A stretch of 64,000 bases of DNA, taken from contig OX638322.1 of NCBI GenBank assembly GCA_951812575.1, positions 4,530,501-4,594,500 of the forward strand, written 5' to 3'. Position numbers and translations under genes: made by a program. Numbering within the stretch: the stretch's first letter is position 1; each line of letters starts with the position of its first letter. The DNA comes from Candidatus Binatia bacterium. GTDB taxonomy: Bacteria; Desulfobacterota; Binatia; Bin18. The notes beneath the pieces are model-generated. The model did no database searches. It was given only the letters and a program-made list of their open reading frames with translations, and was not told the origin of the DNA. Shown here one piece after another: positions 37,809 to 46,241 of this stretch.

Positions 37809-39407
37809 ATGGAAGAATTGAAAGAATTCTTTGGGGAATGTTGGGCTTGGCTTGCGGATACAAACAATTATTACCCTGTGGTGGTCCTTATAGGGGCGGC
37901 TGGGGTGGCTGCTAGCATAATCATCCCTTTGCTCGTCGCTACCATCAACAGAAACAAAAGTAAGTCGGTTTCGCCGCCACCGGACGGGGAGGTTCGCCTG
38001 ACTCCAAAGAAATTCCTGGCGCTGCTGGAAGAACGAGAGCGAGAGATAAGAAAGGAGCTTGCCCAGGCGCATGATGAAGAGCGCGCTCCGTTGGAGAATG
38101 AGCTAACAGAGGTCAAACTCAAGCTGTCCGATATTGAGGCCGCTTATGCCGAGGCGCGGGAGAAGATTATCGATCTGGAGACGGCGCTACCCCGACTTGG
38201 TGACGATATCAGCGGCAATCGGCTTGCGGAGATTCGTACGGCAATAGAGACGGGTGATTTCTCACGAGCCGACGCTCTGCTAGCGGAGATTGAAGACCGT
38301 ACGGACGCGGCCGTCGTACGAGCCGCCGAGGCAGCGTTCCAGCGAGGACAAATCGCCGCCATTCAAATCAAATGGGGCGAGGCGGCTACGCACTTTGACA
38401 AGGCTGCTCGTCTTAATCCGACCTATGACAGTCTCAACGAAGCTGGAAAATTTGCACAGCGGGCGGCGCAGTACACGATCGCACTCCGACATTTTGAAAA
38501 GCTGTTGGACCTCTCCCGCCACGAGCACGGCGAGAGGTCGCCCGAAACCGCCACCGGCCTCAGCAACCTCGCCGGCGTGCTGGAGGCAACGGGCCAGTAT
38601 GCCGAGGCGGAGCCGCTCTACCGCCAAGCCCTGGTGATTAAGCAGAAAGCCCTCGGGGAGGAGCATCCAGACTATGCCACCGGCCTCAACAACCTCGCCT
38701 TCCTGCTGGAGGCAACGGGCCAGTATGCCGAGGCGGAGCCGCTCTACCGCCAAGCCCTGGTGATTAAGCAGAAAGCCCTCGGGGAGGAGCATCCAGACTA
38801 TGCCACCGGCCTCAACAACCTCGCCGGCGTGCTGCGGGCAACGGGCCAGTATGCCGAGGCGGAGCCGCTCTACCGCCAAGCCCTGGTGATTAAGCAGAAA
38901 GCCCTCGGGGAGGAGCATCCAGACTATGCCACCGGCCTCAACAACCTCGCCTTCCTGCTGGAGGCAACGGGCCAGTATGCCGAGGCGGAGCCGCTCTACC
39001 GCCAAGCCCTGGTGATTAAGCAGAAAGCCCTCGGGGAGGAGCATCCAGACTATGCCACCGGCCTCAACAACCTCGCCGGCGTGCTGGAGGCAACGGGCCA
39101 GTATGCCGAGGCGGAGCCGCTCTACCGCCAAGCCCTGGCGATTAACCAGAAAGCCCTCGGTGAGGAGCATCCAGACTATGCCACCGGCCTCAACAACCTC
39201 GCCGGCGTGCTGCGGGCAACGGGCCAGTATGCCGAGGCGGAGCCGCTCTACCATCAGGAATTGGAGATTGTCCGAGCATCGCTGGGAGATGATCATCCAA
39301 ACACGAGGCGGCTGGCAGGAAACTACGTGCGGCTTTTAAGGGCACAGTTTCCCGACAATCCGGTATTGACCGAATTGAACACTGTGTTTGGGGAGGACGT
39401 CTTTTAG
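37809..39407 (+). CDS. Membrane-anchored TPR (kinesin light chain-like) protein
   Basis: A 532-residue protein. Residues 22-46 form a transmembrane helix (YPVVVLIGAAGVAASIIIPLL), then a coiled coil (RLTPKKFLALLEEREREIRKEL to about 125), then tetratricopeptide repeats. Six 42-residue units of the kinesin-light-chain type (ATGQYAEAEPLYRQALVIKQ) are almost identical. KLC-type TPRs bind proteins; here no NTPase or protease is fused. ATG 37809 starts the frame; upstream is a fragmented island. The repeat number may vary between strains. Confidence 0.85.
   Translation: MEELKEFFGECWAWLADTNNYYPVVVLIGAAGVAASIIIPLLVATINRNKSKSVSPPPDGEVRLTPKKFLALLEEREREIRKELAQAHDEERAPLENELTEVKLKLSDIEAAYAEAREKIIDLETALPRLGDDISGNRLAEIRTAIETGDFSRADALLAEIEDRTDAAVVRAAEAAFQRGQIAAIQIKWGEAATHFDKAARLNPTYDSLNEAGKFAQRAAQYTIALRHFEKLLDLSRHEHGERSPETATGLSNLAGVLEATGQYAEAEPLYRQALVIKQKALGEEHPDYATGLNNLAFLLEATGQYAEAEPLYRQALVIKQKALGEEHPDYATGLNNLAGVLRATGQYAEAEPLYRQALVIKQKALGEEHPDYATGLNNLAFLLEATGQYAEAEPLYRQALVIKQKALGEEHPDYATGLNNLAGVLEATGQYAEAEPLYRQALAINQKALGEEHPDYATGLNNLAGVLRATGQYAEAEPLYHQELEIVRASLGDDHPNTRRLAGNYVRLLRAQFPDNPVLTELNTVFGEDVF
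38553..39254. repeat. Six 126-bp tandem repeats inside the TPR gene
   Basis: GCAACGGGCCAGTATGCC recurs at 38586, 38712, 38838, 38964, 39090 and 39216, exactly 126 bp apart. Units are nearly identical; the variable spot alternates between codons for AFLLE and AGVLR/AGVLE, giving a 252-bp super-repeat in the middle. The last unit decays after about 39254. Confidence 0.95.
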
Positions 39408-41114
39408 AGCCGTCCACCTTCTACCCACCCGAACCGACATAGTATCAAGCCATAACAATGTTTATCCAACATGCTCAAGGGGGAATAGGAAACGGGTGCC
39501 CGAGCTGGACCGGACAGACGCGACACGCCTCTGGTCACTTGCTGGCGACCAAGGCATTTGTTAGGAGGGTCGTTGGCGTCCCAGACCTCTTCGACGTTGA
39601 TGTCCTCGCCTGACGTCCCCCTTTTGAGCTGCCCCGTGTTGTTCAGATGCCACTGACAGCCGTACAGCGGGTCGGCGACCGTAGGGTCGAGGTCCGTGCA
39701 GCGGTCCAGAAATCTGTTGTAGTCCGTGTCTTCAAAGGCGCGAATGGTGTACGGGCCGATGTCTTCACCACCAGAGTGGGTGACATTGATGTAGTAGATG
39801 CCCGCGTCGAGGCGGTCGTGGAGAAAAAAGGTATACGATGTGTCGCCCTCAACTCCTACCGATATTTTATACAGATTTGTGTCAACCGGGTTGCCTTCAC
39901 TATCAAGTAAGTCCCCGTCGATATTCACATTTTCACTCACGGCCCCCACGAAGATGCTCGTGGTTCCGGTGCTGTTGGGGATTTCGAAGCGGAAGTAGTC
40001 TTCATCGCTCGATGAGTCTATCCTGCTCCCTTCAGCGATGCCAAGTTTCAGGGGAGTGGCGGTGGTAATGGTGTTACCTGGCTCCGTCCCTTTGTTGACA
40101 TGCAAGGTGTACCACCCCGTATACCAATACGAGTCATCGCCCTCGACCTCAATGTAGTACGTTCCGGCGTCGAGGCGGGTGCGGATCAGGAATTGCAGCC
40201 GACTCGGCCAAAGATGCCCGTTATCGTTGGAGTCAATCTCATCCCCGGCGCTGTCCAGGAGGACCCCCACCGTATCACCCACCAAGCCGGTGGTACGAAT
40301 GACGATATCGGTCGTTTCCGAGAGCGTGAACGTGAAGTAATCCGTGTCGTCGCCAGTATCGATAAGCCCGTTTGCAGCCCCGTTTCCATCACTGTCGAAG
40401 GCTATCTCTTGCGCGTTGGCAATACCGCTGGTATCCACTATCGTCCTGGTGCGCAGGACGTAGGACCCCGTAGCATCCTCATAACTGGAGACCTTGATAC
40501 GGTACGTTCCCGCCGCGAGGGTCTGCCACATGAAGAAGCCCAACGGGGTGTCGGAGAAAGGACCGTCATCGTTACCGTCAATCACCGCGCCGCTACTGTT
40601 CTGGAGTTCGCCCACGGTATCGAGATCACCGAGTGTCCGGATGAGTATGCCGGTCTCTTGATTCAGCGTAAACGTGAAGTAATCCACGTCGGTCCCAGGG
40701 TCGATCACACCTTCCATCTGGGTGTCCAGCGTCAGGCTCGTCGCCTCCGAAGCGCTGTCCCCATGATCGGGAGTGCCGGTTTCAGTGGCGGACCAGTCAC
40801 CGGCGCCGTTAGCGTTGACCGCCCGTACCTGCACGTCGTATTCCGTGCTGTCGGTCAGCCCGGAGATGGTATAGGACAGGGCGCCATCGCCGGATTTCCA
40901 GGCATCGTCTTCCACAGTCCAGTTGGCGTCGGCCTTGTCGGTGGCAGCGGTCTCGATATAGCGCACATCGTAAGCTTCGATGGCTGAACTGCCGGTGTCG
41001 GAGGGTGCGGTCCAGGTCACGGCGAGGGTGAGACCGAGAGAGCTGCTGTGTCCCGCCACAACCGTGCTGATAGTCGGGGTGCCAGGTACGCCAGTCTGCG
41101 CCCAGACTTCACTA
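39404..41114 (-). pseudogene. Secreted S8-protease-type protein, main part, truncated
   Basis: Reading left from the IS630 boundary the protein has a fibronectin type III domain (LTLAVTWTAPSDTGSSAIEAY, SYTISGLTDSTEYDVQVRAV), then three PPC-like beta modules (each with DYFTFTL or DYFRFEI and LDAGTYYI-type strands), then DPLYGCQWHLNNTGQLKR and GEDINVEEVWD, the standard entry to a subtilisin (S8) catalytic domain. The frame then becomes unrelated from about 39570 and stops at 39404, so the catalytic domain is gone. The 5' end lies across the IS630 element (42174-42243). Without the protease domain it cannot be a peptidase. Confidence 0.8.
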
Positions 41115-41211
41115 GAGCATTCTGTGAATAGATTGAATCGGGGGGGGCTGTTTCAGCCAGCGTAGAGGTGTGGCAGGATCCTGGGAGCGGGAGGCAGGAG
41201 GGGAGCAGCAA

Positions 41212-41592
41212 ATGGCCCGAGCGTATTCTCAAGATTTGCGGGACCGAGTGATTGATGCCGTCCAGCGCGAGGGGATGAGTCGGCGGGCAGCGGCGCGGCG
41301 GTTTGGAGTCAGTAGCGCGTCAGCGATCAAGTGGCTCCAGCGCTTGTACGGGACCGGGGAGCGAGGGAGTGCGGGCACCGGGGGGCATCGGCCCTCGAAG
41401 GTGCAACCGGAGCGCGCGTGGCTATTGGCGGTGATCGCGGCGCAGCCGGACATCACGCTGAGCGCGTTGGCGGCCCGATTGTTGGGAGAGCGAGGGGTGA
41501 AGGCAGATACCGGGATGCTGTCCCGGTTCTTCAAAGGGGCCGGGATCAGCTTCAAAAAAAAGTCTCTCGGCCTCCGAGCAGGAGCGCCCTGA
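41212..41592 (+). CDS. IS630 transposase, frame A
   Basis: A 126-residue first frame: [17 protein letters not shown] and [22 protein letters not shown] are the paired helix-turn-helix DNA-binding region of IS630 transposases; [18 protein letters not shown] follows. It reaches an A8 run (41554-41561) in SFKKKS and stops after a short tail at 41592. Frame B continues when one A is skipped, so full-length transposase needs a frameshift or transcript slippage. ATG 41212 is in-frame and early; upstream residues to 41170 do not fit. Confidence 0.85.
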   Translation: MARAYSQDLRDRVIDAVQREGMSRRAAARRFGVSSASAIKWLQRLYGTGERGSAGTGGHRPSKVQPERAWLLAVIAAQPDITLSALAARLLGERGVKADTGMLSRFFKGAGISFKKKSLGLRAGAP

Positions 41593-41596
41593 CATC

Positions 41597-42160
41597 GTGC
41601 GGCGGCGGGCACGTTGGCAGCGCTCCCAAGGCCAGCTTGATCCCCACCGGCTAGTGTTCATTGATGAGACGTGGGCCAAGACCAATATGACCCGCAGCCA
41701 CGGGCGCTGTCCGCGTGGCAAGCGGTTGGCCGCCACGCGCCCCTATGGGCATTGGCAAACCCTGACCTTCGTGGCTGCCCTCCGGTGCGACCGCCTGACC
41801 GCCCCCTGTGTTTTCGATGGCCCGATCAACGGCCCCCGCTTCCTCGCCTATGTGGAACAATGCCTTCTCCCCACTCTGACGGGCGGCGATATTGTCATCC
41901 TGGACAATCTCAGCAGCCACAAGAGTGCCGCCGTGCGGACAGCCATCGAGCGAGCGGGCGCCACGTTGCGCTTCCTGCCCCCCTATTCGCCCGATCTCAA
42001 CCCGATTGAACAGGTCTTCGCTAAGCTCAAAGCCTTACTGCGCCAAGCGGCGGAACGCACGGTCGAGGCGACGTGGCGCCGGGTCGGCACCCTCCTCAAT
42101 CGCTTCGGACCTGAGGAATGTAGCCATTACTTCACCCACGCTGGCTATGCGTCAACCTAA
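41597..42160 (+). CDS. IS630 transposase, frame B (DDE catalytic part)
   Basis: The catalytic DDE region of the same transposase: [22 protein letters not shown] (first Asp), [10 protein letters not shown] (second Asp) and [20 protein letters not shown] (final Glu). Joined to frame A at the A8 run the protein reads [17 protein letters not shown] across the junction, as expected for the family. The listed start is the nearest GTG after the junction; independent initiation there is unlikely. The catalytic triad is intact, so the element may be active. Confidence 0.85.
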   Translation: MRRRARWQRSQGQLDPHRLVFIDETWAKTNMTRSHGRCPRGKRLAATRPYGHWQTLTFVAALRCDRLTAPCVFDGPINGPRFLAYVEQCLLPTLTGGDIVILDNLSSHKSAAVRTAIERAGATLRFLPPYSPDLNPIEQVFAKLKALLRQAAERTVEATWRRVGTLLNRFGPEECSHYFTHAGYAST

Positions 42161-42173
42161 AAACAGAATGCTC

Positions 42174-42243
42174 TAGAAACCAATAGCCAACACAATCCCC
42201 ATACTGCCGTCCACAGCAGTGTTTTCACCAAGTCCGAGCGCAT
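42174..42243 (-). pseudogene. 5' end (signal peptide) of the IS-disrupted protease-type gene
   Basis: ATG 42243 opens MRSDLVKTLLWTAVWGLCWL followed by LVS, then reaches the TA (42174-42175) where the IS630 element sits. Joining to 41112 with one TA kept gives SSEVWAQTGVPGTPTISTVV in frame with the part at 39404-41114, a complete signal peptide with a likely cleavage site after VWA. It starts 16 bp after the stop of the propeptide-like gene. Confidence 0.85.
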
Positions 42244-42259
42244 GTTTTGGGTCAGTCGC

Positions 42260-42832
42260 TCACTTTGTTGTGTGTTCTTTCCACCAATTAGGGCTGGACA
42301 TGAGCACCCCCTCCTGCGCAGCCAGTGTGTTGGCCAAATCCAGGGACGGAAAGCCCGGCTCGGTCTCGACGAAGAAACTGTTGGCAGCCAAATCTAAGGA
42401 CGACACCCGGTTCAGCTTGATCCGGTTGCGGGCGAAAAAGGAATTCGTTTCTGCCTTGCCCCACTCCGCATCCAGTACCAGCAGCACGCCGCCAGGCAAG
42501 GTCATCAAGGTGCCCGAGGATTCGGAACGGAACACCGGTTGCCCGGTGCTCCTCCTGGAGCTGTCCCTGGTAACGATGTGCTCCCCACTGCTTCTGGCGA
42601 CGCTGCCGTCCCTGCTCACCTCCAGGTCGGACTGCAACCGCACCCGCACGGTGCGGTCGCCGTCTTCGTAGGTGTAGACCTCCCCCTGGACAGCTTGGCC
42701 GGGGTCGCCTCGCGTCTGGGACCTGTCCTGTTTGAGAGCGGAGGAACGCTTGTCTGCCAAGGGCGGAACCATGGGTGCGAACTCAATAGGCTGAGCCCAC
42801 ACGACCGGCGCGGCAACCACCCGCCACAACAA
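42260..42832 (-). CDS. Secreted propeptide-like protein upstream of a protease-type gene
   Basis: A 190-residue protein. The N-terminus LWRVVAAPVVWAQPIEF looks like a shortened signal peptide. The C-terminal 80 residues (GTLMTLPGGVLLVLDAEW, ETNSFFARNRIKLNRVSSL, ANSFFVETEPGFPSLDLANT, LAAQEGVLMSSPNWW) resemble the inhibitor-I9-type propeptide of S8 proteases: strand, helix, strand, helix, strand. It is a separate protein that stops 16 bp before the protease-type start. A TTG at 42832 is the only reasonable start, with AGGGA 8 nt upstream; no ATG is in frame before the stop at 42875. It might fold or inhibit the protease in trans. Confidence 0.65.
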   Translation of the reverse strand: MLWRVVAAPVVWAQPIEFAPMVPPLADKRSSALKQDRSQTRGDPGQAVQGEVYTYEDGDRTVRVRLQSDLEVSRDGSVARSSGEHIVTRDSSRRSTGQPVFRSESSGTLMTLPGGVLLVLDAEWGKAETNSFFARNRIKLNRVSSLDLAANSFFVETEPGFPSLDLANTLAAQEGVLMSSPNWWKEHTTK

Positions 42833-42923
42833 CCAGATCGTCCCTAGGGAGCTCAGGTCCCGACCGTTGTGGCCTTAGAGGGTGGGTTGATTACGGCTGG
42901 CATGAACACAGAGACCTTCTCTC

Positions 42924-44330
42924 CTACACCTCCGGCTGCCGAGTATGCCATTCGGTTGCCTGTTCGTAGGCATGGGCGGCCTGCATGATCGTACCCTCTT
43001 CGCCATGCCGACCAACAAGCTGAAGGCTGAGCGGCAAGCCGTCGTCCGTAAATCCGCACGGCAGGCTGACCGTCGGACTGCCGCTGAAATCCATCGGCGC
43101 GGTAAAGGCCAACAGGGACGGGATATTGTCAGGCGGGAGCACGGCCTGCGGCGAGAAGTCTTTGACCGCCATGGGCGGGGTGGCCATAGCCGGGCACAGC
43201 AGCATATCTACCTTTTGCAGTGTCTCGTCGATCAACCGGCGGGTATACTGGCGGGCAACATGCGCTTTGACGTAGTGGGCGCCAGTGACTTTGACCCCGT
43301 CTTCCAGGAACGCCCGGAACGTGGGTCCGTATTCATCCGCCCGAGACGGAAAGGTTTCTGAGTGTGCCGCCGCAGCCTCTGCCGCGCACATGGCATACCA
43401 GAGCGGCGTGGCATCGTTGATCTGCGACACGTCCACCTCGTGAATCTCGGCTCCCAGGTCCCGGAAAACCTCGACCGTGGCCAGCACGGCGTTGCGCACG
43501 ACCGGGTCAACACCGTTAGTGCAGTAGGCTTCATCCACCCCGATCTGGAGCCCCTCGGCTCCGTTGTAGACGGTGTCCATATAATCGCGCACCGTTTCGC
43601 GACGGGTGGTCGGATCGTTGGGGTCAAAGCCGGCAATCGTGCGTAAAATCACGGCGGCATCAGCCACGCTGCGTGTCATCGGACCGACATGATCCAGGGT
43701 TTCTCCCAAGGGAAACACCCCATAACGACTGACTTTGCCATAGCTTGGTTTGACGCCCACAATGCCGCAGGCCGCAGATGGGAAACGGATCGAACCGCCC
43801 GTGTCCGAGCCCAATGAGCCAAAACACAGCGAGGCCGCAGTCGCCACCCCCGACCCGCTCGACGACGCCCCCGGCCAGTGCGCCGCGCTCCACGGATTGA
43901 CCGGCGGCTGCATGGACGGATGGTAGCCGGACAGGGCAAACTCGGTCATGGCCAGTTTGCCCAGCATGACGGCGCCAGCTTCATAAAACTTATCCACGAC
44001 GGTTGCGTTGAAATCCGGTTTGAAATCCGCATACATCGGCGAGGCCGCGGTGGTGGGAATGCCCTTGGTGTAACACAGGTCTTTGACCGCAATCGGCACC
44101 CCGTGCAGCAGCCCGCGATACGTTCCGCTCTGGATTTCCTGTTCCGCGGCTTTGGCCTGCTCCAAGGCCAGGTCGGCCGTGACCGTAATATAGCTGTGGA
44201 GTGCGCCGTCGAGCGCGTTAACACGCTCCAGCATGGCCTGGGTCAACTCGACCGGCGAGACCTCCTTGGTCTTAATCAGCCCGGCAACCTCGGTCAACGT
44301 TTTCGTACACAGTTCGGCAACATCTGCCAT
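42924..44330 (-). CDS. Amidase signature family protein
   Basis: A 468-residue amidase. The Ser-cisSer-Lys triad can be read: Lys83 in GVPIAVKDLCYTKG, the serine-rich GASSSGSGVATAA around residues 154-164, and nucleophile Ser180 in GSDTGGSIRFP. These enzymes cleave carboxylic amides, and the same fold includes GatA; the lone gene and sequence favour a catabolic amidase. The GASSSGSG loop departs from the usual GGSSGGS. Start ATG 44330 follows AAAAAGGAGGGCC. Divergent from the DUF309 gene; the promoters share 44331-44394. Confidence 0.93.
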   Translation of the reverse strand: MADVAELCTKTLTEVAGLIKTKEVSPVELTQAMLERVNALDGALHSYITVTADLALEQAKAAEQEIQSGTYRGLLHGVPIAVKDLCYTKGIPTTAASPMYADFKPDFNATVVDKFYEAGAVMLGKLAMTEFALSGYHPSMQPPVNPWSAAHWPGASSSGSGVATAASLCFGSLGSDTGGSIRFPSAACGIVGVKPSYGKVSRYGVFPLGETLDHVGPMTRSVADAAVILRTIAGFDPNDPTTRRETVRDYMDTVYNGAEGLQIGVDEAYCTNGVDPVVRNAVLATVEVFRDLGAEIHEVDVSQINDATPLWYAMCAAEAAAAHSETFPSRADEYGPTFRAFLEDGVKVTGAHYVKAHVARQYTRRLIDETLQKVDMLLCPAMATPPMAVKDFSPQAVLPPDNIPSLLAFTAPMDFSGSPTVSLPCGFTDDGLPLSLQLVGRHGEEGTIMQAAHAYEQATEWHTRQPEV

Positions 44331-44394
44331 AGCGTGGCCCTCCTTTTTCTCTGAGCACTTTCTCTTATCGAAGGAAAGGCTACAATACCTGGCC

Positions 44395-44742
44395 ATGGCA
44401 TACCACCCTGCTCTGCTCAGGGCAGTTAAGGATTTTAATTCCGGTCGCTATTTTGAGGCCCATGAGCATTTGGAAGAGGCCCTGGATGAGGTGGAAGACG
44501 ATGACAATACCTGGGAGATGTTCGTCGGCCTGATTCAAATTGCGGTGGGCTATCATAAATATGTCTCTGGCTATCCGGGCGGAGTCAAAATGCTGGGAAA
44601 GGGGCTGAGGAAAGTTTCATCGCTCCCGGAGGAATGCGCCGGAGTCCGCTTGGAGTCACTCCGCCAGCGCGTTCGGCAAGACCTGGAGAATCAGAAAAAT
44701 ATCCGAGCGTCTTCACCAAGAATTCAATTAGTGCACACCTAG
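44395..44742 (+). CDS. DUF309 domain protein
   Basis: A 115-residue DUF309 protein: FNSGRYFEAHEHLEEALDE and EMFVGLIQIAVGYHKYVSGYPGGVKML are the family pattern, a small all-helical bundle of unknown function with conserved His and Glu. ATG 44395 begins the conserved region; the frame is open further upstream but only over the amidase promoter. It is followed 21 bp later by a nitroreductase gene on the same strand. Confidence 0.87.
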   Translation: MAYHPALLRAVKDFNSGRYFEAHEHLEEALDEVEDDDNTWEMFVGLIQIAVGYHKYVSGYPGGVKMLGKGLRKVSSLPEECAGVRLESLRQRVRQDLENQKNIRASSPRIQLVHT

Positions 44743-44763
44743 ACAGGACTGAAAGGAGTATTC

Positions 44764-45561
44764 ATGGAACGCGGAACGACTATTTGCATACCCACAAACG
44801 CCAAGGTCTGGCTCATGACAACGCTCATCGTCACCAGCTTCGGTTTCCAGCCTTATCCGTCGTATGGAGATCAGCATGCGGCTGCCGACAACGGGGAGGT
44901 ACAGTCTACCTCACTGGCCGCCCCGCTTGATCTTACCGTTGTCGATAAATTACTGACGACCACGCGCACGGTGCGGAGACGGCTCGACCTGACTCGTCCG
45001 GTTGAACCGGAGGTTATTGAGGAAGTCATGGAAATCGCTCTCCAGGCACCGAGCGGCAGTAACCTGCAGAATTGGCGTTTTATGGTTGTGACCGATCCGG
45101 ACAGGAAAAAGATCGTCGCGGACCTGTACCGGCAAAGTTTTGAGAGCTATGCCGGCCCGCGTCCCACCGGTACACCGACAACTTCGGGTCAGCGCATTGC
45201 CGCCTCGGCGTGGCATTTGTCCGATCATATGCATGAGGTGCCCGTGCTGATTATCGGCTGCATTGAGGGCCGGCCGGACGACCCGAGCCCAGCGGCGCAA
45301 GCCGGCTTGTACGGCTCGATCCTGCCGTCGGCCTGGTCGCTGATGTTAGCCCTGCGCGCCCGCGGACTCGGTTCTGCCTGGACTACATTGCACCTAGTTG
45401 AAGAACGCAAGGTTGCTGAAGCCCTCGGTATTCCCGACTCCGTCACCCAGGCCGTCCTGCTGCCGGTTGCCTATTACACGGGAAAAGACTTTAAGCCCGC
45501 GAGGCGACGACCGGGGAAAGAGGTCACCTATTGGAATACCTGGGGGGAAGGCCGCGAATAG
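44764..45561 (+). CDS. Nitroreductase-family protein with exported-looking N-terminus
   Basis: A 265-residue nitroreductase-fold FMN enzyme: TTRTVRRRLDLTRPVEPEVIEE, LQAPSGSNLQNWRFMVVTD and SAWSLMLALRARGLGSAW carry the FMN-binding residues. It reduces nitro groups, quinones or similar compounds with NAD(P)H. The first 40 residues (TNAKVWLMTTLIVTSFGF) are an unusual hydrophobic extension that could be a signal peptide or anchor. ATG 44764 follows GAAAGGAGTATTC. If translation begins further inside, the extension is untranslated. Confidence 0.88.
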   Translation: MERGTTICIPTNAKVWLMTTLIVTSFGFQPYPSYGDQHAAADNGEVQSTSLAAPLDLTVVDKLLTTTRTVRRRLDLTRPVEPEVIEEVMEIALQAPSGSNLQNWRFMVVTDPDRKKIVADLYRQSFESYAGPRPTGTPTTSGQRIAASAWHLSDHMHEVPVLIIGCIEGRPDDPSPAAQAGLYGSILPSAWSLMLALRARGLGSAWTTLHLVEERKVAEALGIPDSVTQAVLLPVAYYTGKDFKPARRRPGKEVTYWNTWGEGRE

Positions 45562-45565
45562 AGGG

Positions 45566-45961
45566 CTAATGAAAAATGTTTCGTACCTGTAGCGGACAGA
45601 CCTGAGCAAGAAAAGTGAAGTCACGATCAGCGTGTAGCACTCTCAGGGAATGGCGAAGTGCACATGCCGCGATGAGACAATCGACCGAAGACCGGATCGT
45701 TAAGCCGCTTCGTCGTGCCGATCTATACAGGTCAATTGCAGAGTCAAATACTGAAGCTGTTATCGGAGACTCGACGACCGGGAATGAGAACATGGCTTCA
45801 CGGGCTGTCGCATATGCCTGCTGATCGTCGAAGCCTTGCAGAACCTCTTGGATGACAGGGAGACAGGTCACAATCTCTTCGAGATCAACCACAGCCTCAA
45901 TGTCAAAGGTACTCTGCCGTCGGAAGACTTCAATCCAGACGGACGAATCAACGAGAACCAT
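45566..45961 (-). CDS. PIN-domain toxin VapC
   Basis: A 131-residue PIN toxin: MVLVDSSVWIEVFRRQS (first Asp), LPVIQEVLQGF (Glu), SSVDCLIAACALRHSLRVLHADRDF (Asp pair) are the VapC active-site positions. It overlaps the upstream VapB gene by 14 bp, and convergent transcription from the nitroreductase ends 5 bp away. Confidence 0.93.
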   Translation of the reverse strand: MVLVDSSVWIEVFRRQSTFDIEAVVDLEEIVTCLPVIQEVLQGFDDQQAYATAREAMFSFPVVESPITASVFDSAIDLYRSARRSGLTIRSSVDCLIAACALRHSLRVLHADRDFTFLAQVCPLQVRNIFH

Positions 45962-46166
45962 CAGGAGTATGCTGGTCGTTCCGCATAACGGAGAGGTCCC
46001 CTTGCCAGAGACCAGAGTGCGCCAGCCCTAGAATACGTCTAGCCTTAATCCGGCGGACAAAATCATCGAGAGCCTTATTGACGACTCCAGAAAAAGTCCG
46101 CTCCCCGCTAAGACGTAAAGCTTCATCAAGCAGAGACTCATCCAACACAAGATTTGTGCGTTTCAT
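45948..46166 (-). CDS. VapB-type antitoxin
   Basis: A 72-residue antitoxin with an N-terminal ribbon-helix-helix-like part: MKRTNLVLDESLLDEALRLS and TFSGVVNKALDDFVRRIKAR, followed by a short toxin-binding tail. I use ATG 46166; the longer frame to 46202 adds residues that do not resemble the family. First in the vapBC operon with the PIN gene. Confidence 0.9.
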   Translation of the reverse strand: MKRTNLVLDESLLDEALRLSGERTFSGVVNKALDDFVRRIKARRILGLAHSGLWQGDLSVMRNDQHTPDGSR

Positions 46167-46241
46167 ACACACTAGTATGAAATGGCAGGAGGTCCAGGTC
46201 AAGGAGAAAGCTCGTCCATAGATTGAACGAGAATCCTCTGC

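Larger units (their letters stand above)
41115..42173 (+). mobile_element. IS630-family insertion sequence
   Basis: A 1059-bp element bounded by GAGCATTCTGT (41115-41125) and ACAGAATGCTC (42163-42173), flanked by TA on both sides (41113-41114 and 42174-42175), the IS630/Tc1-type TA target. It encodes a two-frame transposase reading rightward. It is inserted in the signal-peptide region of a leftward protease-type gene. Confidence 0.93.

Noticed and set aside
38586-39254. A repeat array that might be a CRISPR
   Set aside because: Units are 126 bp, in frame, contiguous without spacers, and encode TPRs.
38280-39296. A 338-codon minus-strand frame made of repeating units across the TPR gene
   Set aside because: It is the antisense shadow of the 126-bp repeats; the plus strand has the recognised TPR repeats and coiled coil.
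39464-39564. Integron attC-like site near the end of the truncated protease-type gene (GTTGGAT and TCCTAAC on the minus strand)
   Set aside because: One end matches the GTTRRRY box, but the other deviates and the inner L boxes do not pair. No integrase is in the window.
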